Positions 48,918-59,714 of a stretch of DNA of 64,000 nt are shown here, piece after piece. Position 1 is the first letter of the stretch, and each line of letters opens with the position of its first letter. The stretch lies in assembly GCA_029641185.1 (NCBI GenBank), contig JAPWGK010000005.1, forward strand, positions 1,984,001 to 2,048,000, read 5' to 3'. A model generated the notes under the pieces. The model was not told the origin of the DNA. It was given only the letters and a program-made list of their open reading frames with translations, and did not search any database. The position numbers and the translations under genes are program-made. The DNA is from Pseudofabraea citricarpa. Its lineage: Eukaryota; Ascomycota; Leotiomycetes; Helotiales; Dermateaceae.

Positions 48918-50595
48918 CTATTGTCCGGGAGCGATGAGCTTTCCTTGCTGGAGAGCATTATGATCCCAACCTCCCGCCAACGCTGCACCGCCATTCTTCT
49001 TCGCGTAATCCTGCATCCTTGCCTCTAATTCTGGTCGGAAATGTCTAATAAGACCTTGAATTGGCCAGGCAAAGGCCTCACCAAGAGCTATGACGACGTT
49101 AGTTTATCATTCCAGTATATACGATTGAACAACATACCGCAAATAGTGTGACCCTCTACCTGCTTGGTAAGCTCTTGCAACATATCAATTTCACGCTCTC
49201 TTCCTTGTCCCTTCTCGAACCTCTTCATGATCTGCTCAGTCCACTTGCTACCTTCTCTGCAAGGTGTGCATTGACCACAAGATTCGTGTCGGTAGAAATG
49301 ACTAAGTCTTGAAATGGCTCGTACAACGTCAGTGCTCTTGTCCATGACAATGACAGCTGCGGTACCGAGACCAGACTGACTGTCCTTCAAGGCGTCGAAA
49401 TCCATAAGTTGATCATCACAGACATTCTTTGGTAGAATAGGTGTTGATGATCCTCCAGGAATGATAGCTTTCAAGTTATCCCAGCCCCCACGGACACCAC
49501 CGCAGTGCTTATCGATCAACTCTCGAAGTGGGATACTCATCTCCTCCTCAACAGTACATGGGTTGTTGACGTGTCCAGAAATACAGAAAAGCTTGGTTCC
49601 TGCATTTCGCTCCCGACCAAAACCAGCAAACCATGATCCACCTCTTCTGCAAATCGTTGGTGCTACAGCAATAGTCTCGACGTTGGCAACAGTTGAAGGG
49701 CATCCGAATAGACCTACGGATGCAGGGAACGGAGGCTTTAGACGAGGCTTTCCAGGCTTGCCTTCTATAGATTCGATAAGAGAGGTCTCTTCGCCACAGA
49801 CGTAAGCTCCCATTCCGCGGTGAATGTATACATCGAAGTCGTATCCACTGCCGCAAGCATTCTTTCCAATCAAGCCATCGGCATATGCCTCCTGGATTGC
49901 CCGTTGTAGTACAGTTGCCTCATGGTAGAATTCTCCACGGATGTAGATATATGCAGCGGTACAGTTCATAGCGCGACCAGCGACTAAACATCCCTCAATG
50001 AGCTTATGAGGATCCTTCCGCATGATTTCTCTGTCCTTGCAAGTTCCAGGTTCACCCTCATCGGCATTGACGACAAGATATCTTGGCTTATTGTCCTTAT
50101 CCCAGTCCTTGAAGTTCATGAAAGACTAAAAAATATTAGTCGTTTACACCCACTTTGTAGATTAGCCCAACGAACCCATTTCATTCCGGATGGGAAACCG
50201 GCACCACCACGTCCTCGAAGACCTGATGCCTTGATCTCAGAGATAATCTAGCAGCAGAGTCAGTCCTCTGATATCAATCCCCAACTTTCCCAACATACCC
50301 AGTCGTGTCCCTTCAATATAATCTCCTTCGTCTTGTACCAATCTCCATACTTCTTCGCACTCTTCAGGTCTGCTCCATGGTGGCCGTAGAGATTCTGGAA
50401 GATACGATCTTGGTCCTTCAGTCCTCCAAATACTGTCCGCTTTGGTGGTGGAGGTGGTGGATCTTGAACTGTGGCAAGGCCTCGGCTTTGCTGGGAAGAG
50501 GAGGGTAATCGAGAAGCAGCACACGCTGAGGATGGAAGGACGCGGCCGGAGAGGGTAGATAATGCCTTGGGCGAAGGCGCGTGTCGCGAAAGCAT
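48918..50595 (-). CDS. nuo-51: NADH:ubiquinone oxidoreductase 51 kDa subunit (complex I, NADH/FMN-binding)
   Basis: The mitochondrial flavoprotein that takes electrons from NADH onto FMN and cluster N3 in the complex I matrix arm. Four exons (50595-50299, 50247-50176, 50125-49138 and 49087-48918) give 508 residues. The N terminus ([19 protein letters not shown] to about RGLATVQ) is an Arg/Ser-rich mitochondrial presequence. [13 protein letters not shown] (about 111-123) is the NADH-binding glycine loop and comes from the short second exon. [14 protein letters not shown] follows and binds [15 protein letters not shown] (about 405-416) with the Cys of GHTIC (about 452) ligates the 4Fe-4S cluster. 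The C terminus carries the usual [10 protein letters not shown] segment. Length and motifs are standard. Confidence 0.97.
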
Positions 50596-51053
50596 TGTGA
50601 ATGGATGGTTGTGCTCAATTGAGCGAGACGCCGTAGGATTGATGGAGGTTGACTTCGCAGAGGGGGATGGTTGTTCGCATCATCGATACTTGATGTTTCG
50701 GTCGCCGTAACATTTTTTGAGCGTGAAAATACGGCGGCCATTCAAGCTCAGAGCGCAAACCAACTCTCTCGGCGTATCAGAAGCACAGGATTCGTAACAT
50801 TACCAACACGACCACTTTGTCTTTCAGAACAGTCTCAGTCATTTTGATATGGTTTGCGTGGATTCACCAGATTGAGAAATACCTATGGGCTCTAATTCTA
50901 CCGCCGCTTGTCGTTTCTGAGCCTTTGCTACCAAATCGAGATATCAAACTTACCCTCGCTCATTGACCACAGCCCAGGAGATCCTGAATACAACAACTCC
51001 GATCAACAACACCACACTCTCTTTTTCTGCATACCCATACACCAACCGCCATC
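50596..51053. promoter_or_regulatory. Shared intergenic region between nuo-51 and the dynactin p27 gene
   Basis: Only 458 bases separate the two divergent start codons, so the promoters must overlap or abut. I see no firm TATA element; the DNA is C/T-rich on the plus strand near 50980-51050. The boundaries are the two ATGs rather than mapped promoters. Confidence 0.4.
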
Positions 51054-51666
51054 ATGTCGTCCTCTAAAAGAGCATCAATGATGCCTGCGCCGAAGCCCCC
51101 TACCTCTCTGTCGTCGACCCTCGTCATAGCAGATAATGCCTCCGTGACCGGCACTCACCTCATCACACTCGGATCCTCGACTGTTGTGCACCCCCGAACG
51201 CGCCTGTCCTCAGCCTATGCTCCCATCACAGTCGGCAGTAGCTGCGTGCTTAGTGAGAGAAGCGTGATCGGGCTACAGAGCGCGCCATCAGAAGACGAGA
51301 AAAAGGGCGTGGTGATTGAGAATGGCGTTGTAGTGGAGATAGGCGCAGTGATAGAGGCGAAGCGTATTGGGGAAGGCTCCCTGATTGAAGTAAATGCTAG
51401 AGTTGGCAAGGGTGCCATTTTGGGAAAGGTATGTCCTACTCTACTATGGACTCAGTTGAAATTAACGAGTATAATAGCATTGTAAGGTTGGACCTTTATG
51501 TACTGTTGCCGAGGGAGAAGTGCTTCCTGACTTCACCGTGGTCTATGGCAATGGTATGCGCAGGATCGATAGTAGTGGCATAGAGGAGCTCAAGTTAAAG
51601 ATGGTAGGAAGGCAGGTCGAGGTACTCCGAAAACTTATACCCAGCAATATAGCAAAATTCCAGTGA
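51054..51666 (+). CDS. Dynactin subunit 6 (p27)
   Basis: A pointed-end component of dynactin, which links dynein to cargo along microtubules. Two exons (51054-51428 and 51478-51666) give 187 residues, the usual size. The protein is a left-handed beta helix with hexapeptide repeats, seen as VIADNASVTGTHLITLGSS, ITVGSSCVLSERSVIG and VVIENGVVVEIGAVIEAKRI, continuing over the splice into HCKVGPLCTVAEGE. It ends with the family's TVVYGNGMRR segment and a short helix (LKMVGRQVEVLRKLIP). It faces nuo-51 head-to-head and mlp1 tail-to-tail. Confidence 0.9.
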
Positions 51667-51870
51667 AGATTATCTTTCCGAGTGAAACGCGCAGTTTATT
51701 GTGACAGCAATGCAAAGGTTTCTAGAGCCTCTACTATGTAGTAGTACATCTGATGCTCTCAACTCCTTATACGCCATTTTCATACCAACAAAAGAAAGCC
51801 GTCCTAGCTATGCAGCAGCAAATACCTCATATTATACAAGGAAACAAATTGTCAAATCTCCCACCAACCC

Positions 51871-54800
51871 CTAGTTTTGTGCACCCCCACCCCCGCGAAC
51901 CCTCTTCCCGTTGTTTCCTTGAACTCCCCCAATTGAGCCCTCATCACGAGGTCGCTTCATTCCAGCAGGTCCAGTTGGATTAAAATTCGTAGCACCTGGG
52001 TTCATACCGCCTCGTGTAGGACTTCCCACGTTACCCATATTGCCTCTTCCACGACCTCCACTAAAATTAGCGGCACCACGTTGGTACGTGCCACGTCCTC
52101 CACGCTGTCCTACAGCTCCGCCTCCGCGTGGTTGAGGGATGCCGGAATTGGGTCGACCATTGTTTGCTTGCTGGGGCGGGCCCTGTGATATGGTTAATTA
52201 AGCTTTAGAGGTGATGGCATGGATACTTACAGTTGCAATGCTGCTAATCGGCAAGGCCGAAGTTCCATTTGCACTTCCCGGAATCTTGCTTTGAGATTGG
52301 GCTTGATTGGGGATGCTCTCTTCCTTTACCTCAGGTTGTGAAACTGCTATAGGAGTGCTGTTTACCTCTGAGTTGGTTTCTAGAGAATAAGAGTTAATAT
52401 TTGATAAAACATAGATGTATAAGATGGACTTACCAACTGCTGGGGTAGAAGTAGATGGCGCAGCCACAGGTGTAGGTGCAGTGACAGGAGTAGCTACCGG
52501 CGTAGGGGTCGGTGGAGGAGCTGGCTTAGTATTCTTTGCTATCTCCCAAACCTCTGCCACAGGCTTTTGTGGTGTCTCGCGTGCTGCTGTCTCTACAACG
52601 GTGATTTTGGCGAGAGCGCCCCTGCTCTTGTTTGTCTCCATGTTTATTTTTAATGCAGACTTCTTGCCTTCCATCAGGACAGCTTGAGCTTTAACGCTAT
52701 CTGCCTTTTGCTGCACTTCGGCTACCATTCGTTCTTGTTCTTGCTTGAGTTTTAGAGTCTCGGCCTCCACCTTCTTCTTGATATTGGCAGTAAGGATAGC
52801 CTTGACAGTGGGGTTGGTAGATAGAAGTTCGCGCACCTGTGCATCTGACAGGTTGTTGCTATCAAATGCTGCAGGGACTGCGTTGCTAAGGACTGTAGGT
52901 GTAGCGGGTGTAGCAGGTACCGCTTGATCAACAACCTCCTTAGCCGGTTCTGCAGGAGTAGGAGTTATTGTCGCAGCTAGAGTAGACTTGTTCTCGGCAA
53001 GCCATATTTGCTTTTCTTGCTCGAGTTTAAGTGTGTATTCTGCTTCTAGCTGTGTCTTGGCTGCCTGTCTTGACTCTGCAAGTTTGTTGTTCAGAGCCGT
53101 CTTCATCTTGTCAGATCGGGCCTTAAGTGTTGCATCCATGCTCTCTTCGATCTTGGTTGCCTTCTCCTCTTGCTCCTTGGCCTTGGCTTCCGCTACGGCA
53201 ATACGGTCCTCAAGAATCTTTTTCTCTGCATCCGATAGGCCAGCTTTGGGGGTTTCATCAATTTGTCCATCTTCAACTCCATTCTCCATTGACGCATCGG
53301 GAGCGGTGAGGGACTGTGATGAGCGTGCCTCAACTGCTTCAGAGACAGCCTTATCGCGCTCGCTGTTAGCAATTTCAAGCTGTTGTCGAAGATTTGTAAG
53401 CTCTGCTTGCAAGGTCTGCTTTTCCTGGGTAACGGTAGCAAGCTGTTGACTGAGATCAGCAAGTTGTTGATCAAGAACCTCATTATTCTGGGGTGCGATA
53501 GCAAGAGCAGGAGCAGCAGCTTCGGTTGTTTGTGCAGTCTGTGGTGCCTGAGCAGCGGTAGCTAAGGCTTGGTCGCGTTGGACTTTGATGGCATCGAGTT
53601 CTGACCGAAGGCTCACAAGTTGTTGTTCAGCTGCTTCCTTCTCTTGAATGGCAGTTTGAAGTTGTAGCTGCAGTGCTGAAAGTTGTTCTTGAATGGCATC
53701 CTTCTCCTTCACGGCAGCATCCTTCTCGGCAGTGCGGTCGTTTCTGTCTTTCGTGATGGTTCGGGATCTCTCCTTAAACTGCTCGATCAACTTTTGTCTT
53801 CTCTCTTCCCATGATGTCTTTTCAACCTCGAGGCTCTGGATCTTTTCTTGCATGGGTTGCTGAGCCTCTACCAAATTATCTCGCTCGGTCTTCAAAGCCT
53901 CAAGATTTTCTTTCAACTGCTCCATTTCCGCAGGGTCGATACGATCGTACTTAGAGATGATATCCTGAGTGCGTTTTTGCCATCTGTCGCGATCTTCCTG
54001 TAGCAGACGCATTTCACCTTCAGAGGTTTCTTTTCCATGTTCAAGCTCTCGAACTCGATTCTCCAATGGTTGGATCTGTTCCAGGAGCTCCTCGACTCGC
54101 TTAGTCTTTTCTGTTAATTGAGTTTGCGCCTGGCGAGCTTCGTTTCGTAGCGTGATACTGCTTTCTCGGAACAAGTTAAGTTCGTTTAACTTCTCCATGA
54201 GGTCTTTGTGTGCAATTGAGCTTCGGCCACCATCAGCATGGCTTCGTCTCTCCTGATCTAGCTTCAACCGGCTCTCATCTAGCTGGGACTGGGCGTATTC
54301 GAGTTGTTGTTGAAGACGCTTGGCCTCCTGCACCTTAAGTTCATATTGGACCTCTACAATCTCCTTCTCGCGTCTAAGGAAAGTATTTAGTTCGCGAAGG
54401 CCATCAGCAGCACGATCATTTGTTTCTGTTGCATCCGATGCCTCCTCAGTTTCAGCAAAGGTAGATCTGCTTTGCTGTAAGGCAGTAATCTGAGATCCCA
54501 AGCTCTCGAGTTGTTGGTGTAAAAGCTTATTCTGTGCATTGACATCGTCACGTCGTGTCTTTAGTTCGCCCAGTTCCTGCTCAAACTGCTCGCGGCGTTC
54601 TTCCCAAGAAGATTCGCTTTGGCTCAGTGTAACTTTAGCCGATTCTGCTTCTGTTCTGAGTGTTGCGGAATCAGTTTTCAGCTGATTATACTCGGCTCGC
54701 AAATTCTGGAGAATCTTTGCCGCCTCTGCATGCTTGACCAACTCATTTTCGTAATCTTGCTGGGCTTTGGTGGCTATGGCTGCTTGAGCACGGAGATCTT

Positions 54801-57800
54801 GTTGGTGAAATTGCGCTGCAGCCGCATGCCTCTCATCCTCGTCTTTGAGTCTTGTGATTTCAATTTCTAGAGCTGCCTTCTCCTCTTCAGCCTGTCGAGC
54901 AACTTCAGCCTGCTGATTCCGGTGGGAAGTCAACTCATTATTTGTGTTAGTGAGCTCAGCAGAGATATCGTCAACGCGTTGTTGTAATTCGCGGATCTTT
55001 GAGTCCTTCTCCTCGATGATGCGGTCCATTTCTTCTCTGTACTGGTCTTGGGTGGCGTTGAAATTTTGGAGCTCCTCCTCAGAAGATTGACTAATAGCCT
55101 TGTATTGTTCCATTTGGTTCTTCGTGTTTTCAAGGTCGGACTTTGTCAATTCCAAATCTCTCTTGAGTTCCGAGACTTCAATAGACAATTCTTGTTCCTT
55201 GCTGAGGGTTTCTTCTGGGTTTTCAACTGTCTCCGTGTTGTTAACTCCATTCGTACCTGGGCGCGGGGTAGGTTTAGGCTGGAGAACCTCTACTCGCTCC
55301 TCAGCACTCTTCAATTCAATCTGAAGTTCATCAACTCGTGCTTGGAGATGATCGCGGGTGGTTTTCGCGGCAACCAGCTCTTCCCGTACATTCCCAAGAC
55401 TTGTGACCAAATCGTCAACGCGCTTCTGACTCTGCTGGGTATCGTACTCCTTACGCAGTTGAGCCTTCTTGTTATCTTCAACTTCGTCGTTGAGCTTGCG
55501 TTTGGTAGCGTTAAGCTCGGTCTCGAGACTCTCGACTTGGGTTTGGAGTCGGCGTCTAGTCTCTGACTCCGAGAGTTCTCTCTCGTTCTGTAATGTCTGT
55601 TGGTTGGCGATCAAACCATTCAGCCTACTTCTCTCGTTCATCAAGTTCTCATTGTCTTGGCTGAGACGATCCTGAATATCCTTCCAGAGTTTCTTCTCTG
55701 CCTTTAGATTGGCGTTTTCGTTGCGCATGCTTTCGACAAGACCCTTAGCTTCAACAAGGTCTTCGGCAACTTGCTGAGTTCGAAGATCTTGCTTTGCTGC
55801 TGATTCAGACAGACTCTGTGAGCGTTTTTGAAGCTCGGTGTTCTCATTCTGCAGCATGGTATAATTAGAATGGAGCATTTCGTAACGCTCATTAGCAAAT
55901 GTGAGCTGGCTGCTGATCTTTGATATCTCTGCTTGAAGTGAACCCTTCTCTGTGGATAGCTTCTCGGCCTGCTCTTTCAGCGTGCGACGATCAACTGTCT
56001 GTTCCTCGCGATACTGGTCGAAATGTGCCTGTAGTTCACGAAGCAGGACTGCATAGTTTTGGTTCTCGCGGCCTTGAGGATTTTGCTCGATTGTTTGCAT
56101 AAGACCATTCTGACTGCCGTCCACTGATTGTCCAAACATCGACGCAAGTTCTGATCCCGGTGGTATTGGACCGCGATGTTGAAGCATTCGACGGAACATA
56201 TCTCGTTCCTTGATATAACTTTCAGACCGAGTAACCATAGATTTGAGTTCGTCTTTATAGTTCTCAACCCGAACTTGAAGGCTCTTCACCTCTTCATGGT
56301 CCTTTGCAGCTTGGTGTTTGGCTGCTAACGCCTCTTCACTCTCCATCTGTGCTCCCAACTGTCTCGTAATCTTAAGAAGTTCCTGGTTCTTCTCTTGAAG
56401 TTCCGTAATGTTGCGGAAGACAGTAAGGCGTTGACTGATGAATTTGTCGGTATCAGTCATGCCCTCGAATGCATCCTCGGTCACTTCTCCACGAGCAAGT
56501 CTTTCGAGTTGAGAGCGCTCAGTTGCACTGAGAGCATCTAGACCTCTTTCGCGAGCATCCAAGTCACACAATAGCATCTTGATTTGTGCGCTAAGATCAC
56601 GGAGTTGTTGGCGAAGAATGTTTGCTTCCGCCTGTGCTGTAGAAGATTGACTCTCGGCTTTCCTGGCATCTTTCTTCGCGCGATCTCTTTCCTTGCCGGT
56701 TTGGTCGACAAACTTTGACATTTCGACTACCTCTTGTTGGAGACGAGTCAGCTCAGCTTGCAGTTCCTCATGCTCAGGGGCCTTTGCTTCTAGACCTTGC
56801 ATGATCTCGTCCAACTCAGCCTCAAGCTTTTGACTGTGTCTCTTCTCGGTAGCAAGTTGTCCCTTGACCTTGTAGAGCTCTTCGATGGCTTGAGTTGCCG
56901 TGATATTGGCTTTACTGCGAACAGATCCTGGAGTACCAAAAGCAGCTGGAGAGCCAGGTCTGCCGAGCATTGAACCATTGAGACCGCGTTGAGGCGTTCC
57001 AGGCACAGATCCTGCAAAGGCAGGTCCAGTTGGTAAAGCCTCCAGTCGGTCAATCTCGGCTTCCAACTCGGCGATTCTATGCTCGGCTTGTTCTCGATCC
57101 TGTCTCTCGATTTCGGCCTCCTGCCTGCATTTACCAACCTCCTCTGCTGCATCATCCTTGGCCTTTTCTAATGCTGCTTCAACCTCCTTCAACCGATTAC
57201 GATGAGTCTCAGTCTGCTGTGATTGGAGTTCAGCAAGTCGACGAGCACTTTCCAACTCCTGGCGGAAACCCTCTTCAGTCTTTGCAGCTGCTTCTTGGAG
57301 CTGCTGGACCTTAAGAAGCGAATCCTCGGCCTTTTTCTGCACCTCGTCTAGTCTTGTCCGGAGGGCTTGCTCAGTTCGTCGTAACGCTTCCAGATTTGAA
57401 TTGGACTCTTCATTTAATCGTTGTAATTCCGCAATCCTAGCTCCCTTTTCCTTACGATACTTCAAAGCCTCGGCACTCTTGGTCTTGAGCTCGTTCTCAA
57501 ACCATTCATTATTCCGCTTTGCTAATTCAACCTCCTGCTTGAGTGACTGCTCGCGGAACTTGGCGCTCGAGGCTGCAGAGTTTGCGTTCTGAACCGACTG
57601 TTGTAGCACAGTGATTTGTTGGCTGAGTTCTAGACCTTTCTGGTGCTGCTTCTGCAAATCCTGGGCCAAGCTGTCATTTGCAGTAGTCTTCGACTCCAAA
57701 ACTGCCAAAGTGTCGCGATTTGCTGATTCTAATGACGCGATTCGCGCCTTAAGTGTCTCGACTTCAGATGAAGATGTTGACGAGGAAGATTTGAGGGTCT

Positions 57801-58174
57801 GCAGCTCGTTCTCGAGGGTCGAACGCGCATTCTCTTTGCAACAATGAGCTTTGTCCGTATACTCGAATTCGATTGTACATACCTTCTTCATTAAGCTTTG
57901 TCCTGACATCTTCAACGTTCTTCTGCGCCTTCTCGATGCTTGAACGGAGACCTTCGATTCGGGTTTCCGAGCTTCGAACAGCGTTCTCAAGCTCGATGTC
58001 TACGCGCAACTTGTCTGCTACCAGTTCGTCATGTTCGTGGGCCTTGGCTGCGACTGCTTGCAGAACTGATTGAACAAGATCTGAAGTTGGAGCATCCAGA
58101 AGGGAGGAGAGGGTTGGCTCAGGCACATCCAAATACCCTGACAAGTACCCGATATCCACCACTGCCGTAGCCAT
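51871..58174 (-). CDS. mlp1: Nuclear basket protein Mlp1/TPR
   Basis: The large coiled-coil filament of the nuclear pore basket, which tethers mRNA export and quality-control factors. Four exons (58174-57883, 57833-52434, 52379-52231 and 52182-51871) give 2,050 residues; the second exon alone is 5.4 kb. From about residue 50 to 1650 the sequence is almost unbroken heptad coiled coil rich in Glu, Gln, Leu, Lys and Arg, with a small Gly/Pro break near SVPGTPQRGLNG (about 420). The conserved TPR/MLP1 mid region includes LLRELQAHFDQYREEQTVD. The tail after about 1650 is Pro/Thr/Ala-rich, and the last exon encodes an RGG-like tail (RGGGAVGQRGGRGTYQRG, GGRGRGN) ending in KRPRDEG...KRVRGGG, a likely bipartite nuclear signal. 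The start MATAVVDIGYLSGYLDV is the first ATG in frame. Confidence 0.95.
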
Positions 58175-58811
58175 GGTGTGGGCAGTTCCAATGCTAAATC
58201 ATCAATCGTAGTTGTAGATCATACGGTTGAGGATGAGGGGTGAAAAGATTGATGAAGTAAACAGTGGCAGTAGAAGGAAGTCGCGATGCGCTTCGAGGGA
58301 GAATGTGACGTCGTGAGTTTGGGGGAGAAGAATTCGTAATCTAAATATCAGCGCGCATACTCCAAGTAGAGATCTGGCAGTTGTACACCTGCACTGCTCG
58401 CTGTGTGGGGTGGTTTCTTTGTGATGCTGATTGTTTGTCAAAGGCTCATTCTTTGAAGCTCCGCGCTGCGTTCAACCACTAGTGAAATAAAGTTACACGC
58501 CAAGACTTCCGAAGTGACAAGGGTCTGCCACTTCGCCTTTGTTCTCGGAATATCTCCAACCCTGCCTGCCTACAGCATCAACTCACCATCCAAATACCTT
58601 CTTTCGCTCGCACTCGTTACCTTGGGGTTTCTGCAGATCTAGGGTCAGCACGGGAATCTGTTTTGTTCTCGAGAGGCTCTTTCTGCCTGCGCAGTTCATG
58701 CCTTGAAGGGCTGACTTGATATTATTATCTGGCAGAACACCTGCTCACGTCCTCCTCTTCCTCATTCTCTACCCGACCCGGCTTCGACTCGATCATCTCA
58801 ACTTCTTCGCC
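58175..58811. promoter_or_regulatory. Divergent promoter region of mlp1 and the TFIIE-beta gene
   Basis: The 637 bases between the two start codons must contain both promoters and 5' leaders. The right part is C/T-rich just before the TFIIE-beta ATG. I see no canonical TATA box; bounds are set by the ATGs. Confidence 0.4.
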
Positions 58812-59714
58812 ATGTCGTCCTACCTCGACAAGCAGCAGGAGGCGTTCAAGAGCAATGTAATGTCCGTGGCTTCGAAGGTTTCCAATAAACGAACATTCGC
58901 AGCACCCGCTCCAGTTTCAGCTCCTTCTCCAGCTCCGTCCAATGCCTCGAACACGTCAAGAAATGAGGGGAAGGACATCAAGCGCAAGAGAGAGCCCGAG
59001 AATGTCGTGTACTCACAACCTGCTGCGACTGGATATGGTGCCGAGGCTCTCACTCAGATCACCTACATCATCGAGTTTCTGAAGAAAAAGGATGAGCCGA
59101 AGACGTTCCAGGAGATCTTGGAGTACCTGAGTCAGATGCACGCCGATCTGGACACCAAGCAAACCATGGCCAAGATTCTCAAGAGACATCCCTCGGTCCG
59201 CTATATTCCTGATGCGAACTTGAAGAGCCAGAAATGGGACTCTGGTACCTACGTTCATAAGCCCAAGATCAACGTGCGGAGCAAGTTGGACTTGATCGGC
59301 TTCCTGCAGAAGAAAGCAGATGCACAGGGAGTGGCTGTCAAGGATTTGAAGGATGGATGGCCAGAGTGCGAGAAGCCTCTTGATGAGTTGGAAGCAGCCC
59401 ACAAGATCTTGGTCACGAGAACTAAGAAGGACAATCACGCTCGAATGGTTTGGGCTAACGATCCTTCGTTGGTACATGCAATCGATCCAGAGTTCCAGAC
59501 GATGTGGCACAAGACAGAACTCCCAAGCGTCGATGATCTTGTCAGAAAGTTGATCGATGCAAACCAGAAGCCTACAAGTGAGGATCCAAGCACGCGTGTC
59601 AAGGCAGCCCCAAAGCCGAAAGAGAAGAAGAAGAAGGCTCCGAGAAAGGGTGGCCGCACTACCAACACACATATGGAGCACCTGCTTAAGGATTACTCTC
59701 ACCTGAAGCGCTGA
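58812..59714 (+). CDS. tfa2: Transcription initiation factor IIE subunit beta
   Basis: The small TFIIE subunit, which helps recruit TFIIH and stabilises promoter melting by RNA polymerase II. It is a single exon of 300 residues. The ATG at 58812 (MSSYLDKQQEAFKSN) is chosen; the frame continues upstream but those codons are hydrophobic and not family-like. A low-complexity Ala/Pro/Ser linker (about 28-55) and basic patch KRKRE precede the first winged helix (ALTQITYIIEFLKKKDEPKT, about 78-140) and a second one (LDLIGFLQKKADAQGV..LKDGWPEC). The tail holds a basic KPKEKKKKAPRKGGR stretch and ends with HLLKDYSHL, typical for fungal Tfa2. Confidence 0.92.
   Translation: MSSYLDKQQEAFKSNVMSVASKVSNKRTFAAPAPVSAPSPAPSNASNTSRNEGKDIKRKREPENVVYSQPAATGYGAEALTQITYIIEFLKKKDEPKTFQEILEYLSQMHADLDTKQTMAKILKRHPSVRYIPDANLKSQKWDSGTYVHKPKINVRSKLDLIGFLQKKADAQGVAVKDLKDGWPECEKPLDELEAAHKILVTRTKKDNHARMVWANDPSLVHAIDPEFQTMWHKTELPSVDDLVRKLIDANQKPTSEDPSTRVKAAPKPKEKKKKAPRKGGRTTNTHMEHLLKDYSHLKR

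Noticed and set aside
52415..57847. Many plus-strand frames opposite mlp1
   Set aside because: Antisense shadows of the coiled-coil codons (Leu/Ser/Cys-rich), as expected opposite Glu/Gln/Lys-rich coding DNA.
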